Shown here one piece after another: positions 45,886 to 57,900 of a stretch of 64,000 nucleotides of DNA. How positions within the stretch are numbered: the first letter of the stretch is position 1; every line of letters begins with the position of its first letter. A model generated the notes under the pieces. The model had not been told where the DNA came from and searched no databases. It saw only the letters and a program-made list of their open reading frames with translations. The DNA is from Carposina sasakii (lineage: Eukaryota > Arthropoda > Insecta > Lepidoptera > Carposinidae), in assembly GCA_014607495.2 (NCBI GenBank), contig CP053148.1, positions 16,926,001 to 16,990,000 on the forward strand. The letters are read 5' to 3'. The position numbers were made by a program, and so were the translations under genes.

Positions 45886-48639
45886 AAAATTATAGATAAT
45901 TACTTATTTATTATCAGTATAAAACAACAAACGTAACTAAATTTATAATTTTTTGTTAAAAATCATTACTCATATCGATACATTCTATTTCTTGAATTCG
46001 TCACAACACTAGTTCTGTCATTGTCAAACACTGGAAGAAACAAAAAGAGATAAACATACTAATTATTATAATGAGAGAAAGGGACTTTTCCAAAAAACAT
46101 AAACGGGAGCAGTCATATTTCTGAGCAACATTTTTAGCCCAATATAACTTGATCTCCGTAGATATGTAAAATGTTTTTAATTACCGATGAAAATTAATGC
46201 CATCTTTCTTATAGCTATTTGTTCTGGAATTCTTCCCGCACCATTTTCGAGAACACGGTGTAATTTTTTTAAATTTTTACGCGTAAGAACAATACAAAAA
46301 CTAAATTAGAATATACAATAATATCACGTGCACGCAGATCAAATACTTGGTCGGTACTAGTGTGAAGAATTGAAGTTTGCGTTTACATGAGTGCAATTGC
46401 ATATACTCGTGGTGCGCAACCGCTGCCTTGTAAGCGGAATCTTTTAGGGGGTAATCTGTGGCATGGACACACAATGTATTCAGCATTCATATTAGCTGGG
46501 CATTACTCTAGATTGTATATTGTAATCTATCTTTAGCTATGTAACATTTCTTCATAGATATTTTCCAATAGGGTCGTTTACAGTTTTTTTTTATTTGTAT
46601 TTATATCGAAAGATCATAAAATAATAGAATAGACTTGCGAAAGAAAAACTTCGCTAGCGTGAAAACTTTCCGGAATAAAACGATTTCAAAATCACAATTT
46701 TAGATTTGCCAGAAAACGCTCCATACAAACGACTACCACGACGTGACGTCACTCTTTAAGCAACTTGTATGCGCGTAAAAGAACTTTTGTTCTACGGCTA
46801 TATTAAATATTGCGTTTATAAATATGGTCACAAAACAAAAGTTGCTGTAAATGATGCAGGTGGACATGTGATGTTGTAATTTTTAATTAATATCACATTT
46901 GAAAAATGGTCTTGCCCACTTAACTTTGAAGGCTTATTACTACCTCATTTGGACACATAATCAAATGATAATTTTACAGATAGGTATGATTTTGAATATT
47001 TAGTCTGATAAAAATAAGATGTTAAGATTTAACTATAGGAAACAACCCCATTGTCGTCTCTTTCGTGATCTAGTTTTAGAGAAAGACGGCAAAAAAGGCC
47101 TTCAGATAGTCTACCTGACCATCGAAAACGTCGATCCTTAGTGAAATTGTAATGTAAGAAGCGAAAACAGAATGTTTATACCAAATTACAGAAACCGACA
47201 TGTTAATACTATTACTAGCCCGCACATAGAATAGGATGCCAATCACTTTACATTCAAGAAAGCAAAAGGGGATTCTCATTACATTGACACATGATTTAAA
47301 AAAATATATATATCTTCTAATATGAGTTGTTCCTTAGACATTGGACTAAATTTTAATTAATAATAGTGTCAAGGGTACTATTATAATTTATTATAATTCG
47401 AGCTTAGGAAGTAGCACATTCATAGCAAATTGGATAGTTAGATGATCAACCATCGTGACATATAACCTGTGTAATATTGCCTGGAAATAAACTAAGTAAG
47501 TACTTCAAAATGTAAGTAGAAGCCTGTTCTAGGTCTGTTTGCTGTAAGATTAAACTCAAAGTTGGCAAGTCTAGTAAAAAAAAAATAATTAAAATAATTT
47601 ACGCAATTCGACATGTACGCAGTTTTTTACAATCTAATTTAGAACAAACAATCCACATACGAGTATAATCACAGCACTGACAACTTACTCGCTAATAATT
47701 TTATATTCATATTTTTACCATCATCGAATTAACATATCCTGTTGCGCTGGCCGTGCTAGGCGGGCAGGGGGTACCAATATATCGAGGCTACATCGTAGAA
47801 TTGACGATAGTCATCTCGAAATAGCTAAATTTTTACTAAACATTTTGTGATGTCCTTATAAACTAATTCCATTCAAAGACACGGCGGTCACCATGAACTC
47901 TTTGAGCAGGATTGTTTCTATCGAGAGATTTCGCTATTTTTAACATATCGCTTTCGCTACAGAAACACAGGCCAGCTTAGCCAATGTAACAATTTTACGA
48001 GTGATAGCGAAGTTCGCAAAGTATTCGAATTATTTCTTCCAATACTTTCATTTAGCACGCTTGTTGAATAACGTGAAGTCTAACTGCTATTGGTGAAAAT
48101 GTTACGATAACTTAGCGTACCCCGCTGTCGCTCGTAAAGTTGTGACATTGTCTTAGTACCCTGCTACAGTTAATGGTTACCTTACTGATCACGCATAGGT
48201 ATACAATTTGAATCAGTGGGACAGCTTAATACTTTTATTACTCCAGTACATATTCATGTGGTTATTCTTTTTATTCACCTAAAGTCAAACGTCTGGTTGG
48301 ATAACAGGAATTTAGATGATCTTTATGTATTGATATTTTGACACGTGGACATATTTTTACCCCATGCTGTCTGTTTTAGGGCGGACAGAATAACTCACTC
48401 ACTAAAGATGATAATAGACACAAAGAGTCTGTAATGTAAAGATCAGCACTCATAATAATGTGTTCTAATACTTGTACAGCTTGTATTGGCAACATTAATG
48501 TGGCATATATGACGGATAAGTGTTAATTAATATCGTAGTATATTTTTCACAATTATGTATGTCCTGTTTGTTGATTAGTTTTAGTGACTATAAATTCTCT
48601 AAGAATTAATTTAGATTATTATGTCTCACTGGTTATTAC
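45886..48639. other. No gene seen
   Basis: 2.75 kb of AT-rich sequence with only chance frames (61-67 codons). No match to the repeats of this window apart from scattered short words. Confidence 0.45.
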
Positions 48640-49280
48640 CCGACTGCGCGACGCAAAGGAGTGGTATTGTGTTTAACACATATGTATGTATGTATGTATG
48701 TCTGTTCCTTTGTGACCTCCTGTAGCCTAAACGGCTTGATGGATTTTGATGTATGAGGTATCGTTAGATTTGTCTTGATTACGGGAGTGTCATAGGATAC
48801 ATTTTATCATAAAAGTCCCACGGGATAAAGACATAATAATATTTTTTCTAAATTTCCCTTTAAACAACAAAAATATGTATGCGGTATCATTAGATTCATT
48901 TCAATCACGGGAGTAATTAATATAGGATACGTTTTTTCTCAAAATTCCCACGGGAACATGTTAATTCTGCGTCAACGCAAAGCAACTCATGCGTTAGCAA
49001 GCAAAAAGATAGGGCGTGGCCTGGCATGCGGCGCGCGGCGCGGTGCGGAGGGGGATATGCTCGAGTATACAGCCCGAATGCGGGCACACGCATAAGGGCA
49101 CACGTCGTTGACGGTCGTCTCTAAATAGCGATTTTTTCGATACTTCGTCGTCTGACGCGAAACTTATAAAGTATAAATAACTCGTTCTTTTTTACCCGAC
49201 TGCGCGCCGCAAAGGAGTGGTATTGTCTTTAACAGCCTATGTATGTATGTATGTTTGTATGTTCCTTTGAAGCACTACAC
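48640..49280 (+). repeat. Two copies of an acccgactgcgc-headed repeat
   Basis: CCCGACTGCGCGACGCAAAG at 48640 and CCCGACTGCGCGCCGCAAAG at 49197 each continue with GAGTGGTATTGT, a (TATG)n run and GTTCCTTTG. They are about 555 bases apart. A very GC-rich piece (49020-49060) lies between. Confidence 0.65.
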
Positions 49281-49671
49281 GAACCAAACGCCTCGGCCGA
49301 TTTTTATGACTCATACGTCAATCGATTCCTCTTAGTCCGGCGAGTGTCACTGAAGACATGACGTTAGTGAAAATGCAATATGGCGACTACTGGACGCCAT
49401 TTTGTAAAAATTAAAAAAATTAAAGTCGACAAACTATATCGACTGGGGTATCGTTGAATAGGTATTTAAAAATAATTTATAGGTTTCTCTCAACATTTTT
49501 CGATTCGACTAACCATTTAGGATCTATATCGATTGAAAACCATTCTCGTATATAAGTTTTTAGACAGCAGCATGACGAAACCTTTTTGCTGCCGAGCATG
49601 TCGAGCGTGTTTCTTGAAGGATGCCTATTAGTAGCTATATTAACTAAAAAGTATAAAATAAATAAAAACAT

Positions 49672-50112
49672 AATTTAAAAAATCCAAAAACCCGACTGCG
49701 TAAAAAAGAACCAAACTATGTATATAATAATAATAAAAAAACTGAAAAAATGAAAACAAGCACTTAGATGTCCAGTGGTCTAGAATTCTATAATATTATT
49801 ATGGAATTAATAATAATTGAAGAAAATAAAATATTTTCTAATGATGTAATATAACAACTGAACAGTCGGGATCCAGTAACCGACAGCCAAGCTATTAATA
49901 TTTCAATGGATCCTGGCTGTTCAGTTGTTATATTACATCATTAGAAAATATTTTATTTTCTTCAATTATTATTAATTCCATAATAATATTATAGAATTCT
50001 AGACCACTGGACATCTAAGTGCTTGTTTTCATCTTTTCAGTTTTTTTATTATTATTATATACATAGTTTGGTTCTTTTTTACGCAGTCGGGTTTTTGGAT
50101 TTTTTAAATTAT
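49672..50112. repeat. Very long fold-back element, family C
   Basis: Arms of about 195 bases that are almost perfect complements around a centre near 49890: AATCCAAAAACCCGACTGCG is mirrored by CGCAGTCGGGTTTTTGGATT, AGCACTTAGATGTCCAGTGG by CCACTGGACATCTAAGTGCT, and AACTGAACAGTCGGGATCC by GGATCCTGGCTGTTCAGTT. A half copy is at 15735. No coding capacity. Confidence 0.9.
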
Positions 50113-50118
50113 GTTTTT

Positions 50119-51189
50119 TTGAGACACCTACTTCACATATTTGAACGTTAAATTAAAATAAATTTAGCAAAATATTTCAAATGCCTACTATGGCAATGAT
50201 TGGTTTGTTTGTATTATTAGTATGAAAAATATGAGGAACATAAAACTTTCACATTTACGAGTACGTTGGCTTGCGTTTTATTCGATGGCTTTATTAATCG
50301 TTGTGAACATTGATATAAAGTCACGTAATGCAACGTAAATGATACGCCTTCATGTATTTACGTTGATGTTATATTGATACTATAATTAAAATATGAAATT
50401 TTAACTTTAATGACCGTTTTTGGGCTTTGACGTAAACTGAGATACAATTTTGTAGGCGGGGTTTAGGAACTTGTGTAGAAATGTAGCCATCATTAGAGAG
50501 CGCGAGACATTTTAATATTCCTACTATTTGTAATTTACTACAAACTAGAATAAAATAGATTTAGGCAATTTGCTAAAAATAGATTAAGATTTAAATGAAC
50601 CCTCCATCAAATGAAATGTACGAGTAGGTAATGTTTAAAATACTTATTAGAAAAAACGAAAAAAATAATCCTCTCCAACTCTGTGTTTGTCTTTAGTTAG
50701 TTAGTATTGAGACCGAAAGGATGGATATTTGCCAACTATATATACACACACACATATATATATATAGAATATATTCTAGTGCGCGGGAGAAGGAAACTGG
50801 CGTGGCGTGGGGGAGAGTGCGTGTGACATGGATAACTTTACAGCAGCAAACTAGTCGACTACTGTACGAAAATTTTGCCGAGCTCGTATCGCATGTTACG
50901 ACAAAACACAGTTCCATTCCAGTTAATTAACTTAACATATTCGCCGACAGATTTTGGCGTCGCGGTAAATCCATTTGAGTTATGGTGGCACTTCACATGT
51001 TATTAGGTAAACTACAGATACTGATATTTGCGGTATTTATAGTTATTTGAGAAATAAGGCCAAATGCTCTTCAAAATCAAAATAGCCAACTTCGCTTGAC
51101 ATATACTTATAAACCGTGTTCAAAGTTAAGCACGACATTTGACAGCAAAATGTATCGAATATTTGTCAATATAAAAATAACGTTGCCAA
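50119..51189. other. No gene seen
   Basis: Contains a short (CA)n/(TA)n tract at 50742-50767. Two frames of about 70 codons face each other here and are not credible genes. Confidence 0.4.
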
Positions 51190-51320
51190 TATGTAATTTA
51201 GAAAAGAGATAATTGACGGTGGCTTAGTGGTTATAGCGGCTGGCACGGTTTGCAGCGGTCGTGGGTTCGATTCCCACTCGGGTGAAGATTTTTTTCCATT
51301 TTCTTTATTAATAATTGTAA
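51190..51320 (+). repeat. SINE family 3, second copy
   Basis: TTGACGGTGGCTTAGTGGTT (box A region) and GTGGGTTCGATTCCCACTCG (box B) followed by a TTTTTCCATTTTCTTTATTA tail. The tail supplies AATAAA on the minus strand at 51309-51304, the first such signal after the NPRL2 stop codon. Confidence 0.65.
51304..51309 (-). terminator. Candidate poly(A) signal for NPRL2, inside a SINE
   Basis: AATAAA on the minus strand, about 407 bases beyond the stop at 51716. No closer AATAAA or ATTAAA was seen. Use by the gene is inference. Confidence 0.35.
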
Positions 51321-51446
51321 AAATCAAACGTTGATTAGCCTGATCAATGCTTAATTTTTTATAGTCAAGGCGCATTTACAGCCAACTTTGTTCAAAATAA
51401 AACAAACATCCATGTGCAGTACCACCAATATATAAGGTCCATTCAA

Positions 51447-51660
51447 AATTAGTGCTTATATTTTGAAAGGAAACTAGGTAGGTAAAAAGAAACAACTTTC
51501 ACTATGGAACCAACTCCGAAATATTGAAAATAAAAAAACAGCTGTTCTATACATTTCAGTGCAGTAATTATTTGAGATTGTATAGAACAGCTGACTTTTT
51601 CAATACTTCGGAGTTGGTCCCATAGTGAAAGTTGTCTCTTTTTACCTACCTAGTTTCGTG
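51447..51660. repeat. Fold-back element just downstream of the NPRL2 stop
   Basis: AACTAGGTAGGTAAAAAGAA, CAACTTTCACTATGGAACCA and ACAGCTGTTCTATACA at the left are mirrored by TGTATAGAACAGCTGA, TGGTCCCATAGTGAAAGTTG and TTTTTACCTACCTAGTTTCG at the right. The arms are about 95 bases and the loop about 30. Confidence 0.85.
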
Positions 51661-51715
51661 TCAAAAGATAATCACAAATTTTGGATAGCCCTTATATAAC
51701 CGTGCCTCTACCAGT

Positions 51716-51905
51716 CTATCTCCATATGATGGTGACGTTGGGATCCTCATCTATGATATGGTCGAGGGTGGGCAGGTCAATGCGCGCGATGCAACAGATC
51801 TCATCGGTGCAATGCAGGCCGTTGAACAGGCTGCGGATACCTACAAGCGGCTCCATCCGACTCTGGTATCCGTTGTTACGCTGTGCGCGTATGTACACTG
51901 GGTAT
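51716..51905 (-). CDS. Nprl2: NPRL2 exon 9 and stop
   Basis: Acceptor TATTCACAG. Encodes YPVYIRAQRNNGYQSRMEPL, VGIRSLFNGLHCTDEICCIA and ends DEDPNVTIIWR, stop TAG at 51718-51716. The end motif is nearly the same as in the human protein. Confidence 0.95.
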
Positions 51906-54900
51906 CTGTGAATATTAACGGAAATTAAAAATATCACGATAATTATCTTGATAAATATACCTTGATAATTATCTTTGATAATTATACAAATCAAACACTA
52001 AAATAATCTAAGTTATTTACGTAACGCACTAGACATAAAAAACCTTTCCTACTGACGAGAGAAGTGTGAATTTCAGGAATTTCTCTATTTTTACGTACTT
52101 TCTTACTTTTTTTTACGCCATAAAAACAAACTCTATTAAATTGTATTTTTCTCATTTAAAAATGTATTATTCTTTTTTAGATAAATAGATTATAATTGAA
52201 ATAAAGAAAATTTCAAGAAGTTAATTGACAAATCAGCTAGGATAATTATCAAGATAATTATCGAAAACAATATTTATCTTTCTTTATTAATAATTTTATA
52301 ATATTCATTTATATTTATCTTGATAATTTCGAATCCTGATAAATAGTAAATATCGACTAGAGTATTGAGACAATAAAATGTTATCAACTCGCAAAGCATT
52401 CGCCGAAATTACATTGTCACATCAAATCAAAGAGAATGCGCGCGAAAGAAAATCAGGCTTCATCTGAGGTACCTATTACTTTGTTTCGCAATACGCATGC
52501 ACTAAGATATTTTTGGTTGCAATTAAAATTTTAGCTTCTCCTACTTTTATCGCATTACTTAGTTTCAATGCAAAATACATTATCCCATACAGCTAGGTTA
52601 GTAAATTTTTTTGCTCCTTTATGTCTTTTAAAAATGAGGACGGATGAGAGTAAAATTTCGTGCCTATACTAGAGAGAAACCAAAATAACCCAGTTATCTA
52701 CTAAATTGGATAATAAATGCATATAATCAATAAAATATACGCTCATTGGCCATGTGATCACACCTATTATCCCCAAAGAGAGGGCAGAAGTTTCCAATTT
52801 CCACGCCCACATTTCACCAGTTAGACTACCAATTCTGACAACACACTGAAACAAATAATTACCTTTTCAAGCACTTGACAAGAGAGTGTAGCTGTGCGAA
52901 CACTAACAACCGGCGAATATCGAACGTGCTCGCGACGCTCGCGAACCGTTCGCAAATACCGCGCAACGTTGCGCCTTGTTGCAGCGCGCATAGTATGCCT
53001 ACCACGTCCCCTATGTTCACCTGTGTAAGAAATTCAATTTTAGAGAAACGAATGCAGAGAGAACCATGGAAATCCTAGAACGCAATATCGAAGTTTCTCA
53101 CGATGATTGGAATATAAAGACGGGCAAAATAATTGCTAGTGGCCCGGTGGAAGGTGGTATATACATACATTTATGTCGACGTCAAATGGTTCTGTATCGT
53201 CAGCATTTTAAAGGGCACACTTGACATATTTTTTGGCATACTAAACAAATACGAATGGTTTATTTGCGCCGATCTTTATAGCACTTTTACTTCAGATGCT
53301 AACGCTAACTACATTTTGTTTTGTTGGTGTATATTACATGATGTAAGGCCTTATTTTTCCAGACGTCAGATAGCCTATTAGAAGAATATAGTTGATGCTG
53401 ACTTTCTCTTCATCAAGATAGTGACAGCATAAACTTTATTCTTCAGGCTATCTGTATTATATTCTACGTACCTTATCCTTATAGTCGTATCCCTTGGTGA
53501 TGAAATTGAGGCAGGCAGCTTGCAGCTCCTGGTCACAGAACAACCGACTCAGCTTGGGCGTGGCGCGGTACATGTTACTGAATCTTAGCAGAGGTATGAG
53601 CATCACCTGCAATGCACATCATTTACACGTTGTATACAACTACTACGTCGTGAGAATCGAAATATGACCTATAGAATGTACGTTTCAAACATACGCAAGG
53701 CGAAAAACAGGCTACAGGCATACTAAAATATTGATGACATTGTGTAGATTGCCCCAAAAATATTTTTTCCATAGCTGTCCAGAAATAATCTATGGTTATT
53801 TATGTTGAGAGGTATAATGATTTTATGGTTTTGCTAAATCTTATAGTATAACTATATCTCTGTATACATATTATTGCTCATTGACTGTGCACACTCACTA
53901 TCGACGACCTTATAAAAGTGCCTTTTTTATTGTAGTTTTTTTGCACAAGCGTTTCACTGTCGTTTCGTTTGTAGATTCGCAAAGTCGCAAAGGCAATATC
54001 AATGGCAATATCCTCTTACATACTCGTATTTTAACCCTCAAATGAGCAGCTTACATTCGCAATCACGAGATATTTATAATTCATAAATTGCAGGAGAAAA
54101 ATATATTATTTTGAAAAATATATAACATTGCATTCAACTAAAAATATAATAATATACTTCACATCTTGGTTTTCTATACGGCTTATACGCCCATGAATAT
54201 TATTATTCGAAAATTGCTCTTTTAAAAGAAAAGTATCGCTAAGGTAATGTATTGCTAAGAAAGAAACTCAAGGATAGGTAAATATAAATCACACACACAC
54301 ACACACTACACAACACACACATTAACCTACTCCCACATTAAGATCCATAAGGTCTTGTGTCGTGGGTACTAAGCAACGGTATATGAATACATAGATAAGT
54401 ATTATATAACTCGAAACCATAATTCGAGAGACTAGTTCGACAGTTCATTTTGCACAAGTGTTGCCATGGTCAGGCTAGTGATGTTCGTGTCGATATTTTA
54501 AAAATACAGTTTGGTAACCATCGATATTTTACGTAATTATTTTTTCACAAAATTATGAAAATGTAAATAAATTTATTGATTTACAGTGCCATTTATATTA
54601 TTTATTGTTATGAATATCTGCCTATAAATTCCACTGAGACCGAGTAAGTTAATCAAATTCCAATCATTTTAAACCCCTAACAAAAGAGGGTATTCTTTTA
54701 AAGTTGGCTTAGTTGAGAGCATTCTTAGCTATGTTTCATGAGAACCGGTTTAGCAATTTGAAATATATGAGCAGTGAAACTGGCAATGAAAAATCATATG
54801 TACTTGTACAAATGTGTGGGATATCAATTTAAAGGTAAGTTGTGCATATTTAAAAGTAAAAAATATAATTTAAAAAACCCAGACCCAAATAAAAAGATAA

Positions 54901-57900
54901 AAATGCAAAATCGTCTTGTCGAGGGACCGCTCTATACCTAACAAGGGTACGCCACTTAACCTACCTTGTACAACGTACTTTTTTGGCTATTGAAATATTT
55001 TGTCACGTTTCGCAGGGGTTGTCACAATGCGGCAATGTCACATTCCTAACATGGAATTAATTATTTAGGACCCAATTCGCACTATAGATAAGAAACTACT
55101 TACGAGTACTTACACAATTTCTACAAAGACGTACATTTGACCTGATTGCATAAGTCATCAATGACCTCGTCCTAGCTATCTGCATTCGAGCGGCATCTCT
55201 TTATCTATAACGAGTGCAGTATGTCATATTTCTAACCTAGTTCATATTATAGATAAGAAATAAAAAAACAATAGATAACTGTTTAGAACTCTTTGTTTTT
55301 TTAGGGTTCCGTACGTCTGAATACAAAAAACAGAACCCTTATAGGATCACTCGTGTGTCTGTCCGTCCGTCGCTTACAGTCAATTATCTCCGAATCTATT
55401 AGACCGATTAAGTTGAAATTTGGTACACATATCAATTCCTGTGACCCAAACACAGAGGTGTGACGTGAGCAGATGAAATCTGTATATGGGGGGTCATTTT
55501 TGGGGGGGAAGGGGAAAATTAAAAAAAAAAATCTGAAAACTGCATCGTGTGGCATATCAAATGAAAGGTCTTGTTGAGAAGATCTTAAATGTATTTTTTT
55601 GTAATTTTAAAATAAATAGTTTCCAAGTTATCAAGAAAATAGACGAAAATTGACCATTCCCCCCCCCTTATCTCCGAAACTACTGAACCTAAAATTTTGA
55701 AAAAAATACAGAAATTAGTTTTCTCCTTATAGATTATAGGAAAACCTATAAGAAGTCCATGATATTAAAATAACATGGTAAATCACTCAATATTGTGCGT
55801 ACCAACTTTTTGTCAGATTAAAAAAAACATGATAGGTAACATCGTACGGAACCCTCTTCACGCGAGTTCAACTCGCTCTTGTCGGCTTTTTATACATCAT
55901 CCGCCAGTCTACTTTGTTACAAGAAAACTGGTTATTTGTATTTCTGGAATTCATAATTTAATTTTTTAATTATGAAAGTTTGTGAAAAATTGAAGCAGAA
56001 ATTTTTCGGGAAGTAAACTACATGCTCTGCTGGAATAATAATACATGCTAGGGAACGAATATAACAATTCTGCCGGAAAACTAAGGATAAATCTTATGCC
56101 ATGATAAAAGTTAAAGAAAATACATTTTTATTTACATACGGATTTTATATAAATCAGTGTTTATTTTCAAATTACATTAATAAAAAACTATTTCTAAATT
56201 CATAATATATACTGATACAGTAATTAACAATAAATTTTCACATTTTCTAATAGCTTATTATACAGCCGAGTCTAAAGTAATTATCGATATCGACTATAAC
56301 GTCACTATTTTTTTTTTCTATTTATGGTAACCCTTTAGCTGTCACTTGCTTGTCAGTTTAGTCTCTCGAATTATGGTTTTTAGTATAGAAACATACATGA
56401 CTCTGAAACAAACATCGATATTCATCATATCAATGTTTGCACCTACCGGGATTCGAACTCAAGACCTATGGCGTCGCAAGCAGGGTCACTACCTACTAGA
56501 CCAATCGGCCGGCAATTTAAATATAATACAATATACTATTGGGTCCCAAAACGCGAAGCTGTTATGGGACTACTAGTAGAAAATATATGTTATGATGGCC
56601 ATGGTCACTCGCTGCACCCAGTTTGACCTTCATGATGACACCATGATGACTATGTTTGATTGATTTTATGCTTAGGGTGCTCGCCCACGTCAGACTTTTT
56701 GTAGGCCCGATAGTAGAGGATCGAATTTTCCATCGATTCTTTTATTGTGATTTTCTGGCCTACTTTTTGTAGAATGTGTGCGTTGCGCTATTGCAAGCAG
56801 TAGGTACATTCTATTTTACTCATAGAAAAATCGCTCACCGATTGTCGGATGTGGGCGGGCGCGCTTACCAGAATTGATAATTAAAACTATAACTATTTTT
56901 TAAATAGCAATGTGCCTTCACAGTAGGGTAAATTAATAAAACACCACCCGACCACACCACCAGCATAATTTTATAGCAACTTCCGTTATGTGACCAAATT
57001 TCTATTTTTAACGCAACATTTAATTTAAAAGTTGTTTAACAAGTTACGGAGCGTTTTTGGGGAAATCTTTTGTTACATTTCGTAAAGTTTCCACGCTAGA
57101 GAAGTTATCCTTTCGCGAATGTTTCTGTAATTAAGTGGACTTTTTATATTATGTAAACACAATTTAAAATATTGTCATCTAGCCCATTTCAATAGAAAAA
57201 AAGAAAGAAAAACAACATTCGCGTAGCATAATATTTGCGCAGAACGCATTAGCAAAAAGGTATAATGCAAATCGCACAGCATAGTGTAAGCTACGTCATA
57301 ATATTATGTATACGGATCTTTAGTCAACTCGCCCTACTCGGAATACGGCCCATGGGATCAGTCGACCTAACGAATTTTTGAATTGGTCAACTCGCCCTAG
57401 TATCTGTATTTTTAATGTGGACAATCGCGACGAAAAGTTTTTAATTTCGTTATATATTTATTTTTAATGGTCGCGCAATAATAATTATTGAGAAAAAACG
57501 ATTATTTGACTATACCTGCAATAAACCAACTATTGAGCGGTGAAATTACTATAGGTCATTGTTTGAAAAAATTAACATTTTAATTTATTTTATGCAATTC
57601 AAAACAACAAATTACTTATGTTAATTTTGTATAATAATAAGTGAATTGTGTTTTTTTTTAATCTTTTTCCTTTTTGTTGTTGATTTTTTTTACTTTAAAA
57701 TGCGTGATTATCAAAAGACTGTTTAATTTTTAAACATATTAATATCATGAAGCCCTGTTGTTTCATTTATACTTATCTTAACAGTTTTTAACACGTCTGT
57801 ACACCGACTTGAAATAAACAAAAGATTTTTTGCCCAAATAAAGAGTAGGGCCACGTAACTAAAGAAAATTATTAAAATAAATTCGTTTGGTTAACTGATC

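Noticed and set aside
52669..52854. 61-codon minus-strand frame as an extra NPRL2 exon
   Set aside because: Exons 8 and 9 join in phase (AAA AG / A TAC) and the protein aligns without it. The sequence does not resemble NPRL2.
54414..56379. Helitron
   Set aside because: The left end has a hairpin followed by CTAG, but the two ends are clear inverted repeats of each other, which Helitrons lack.
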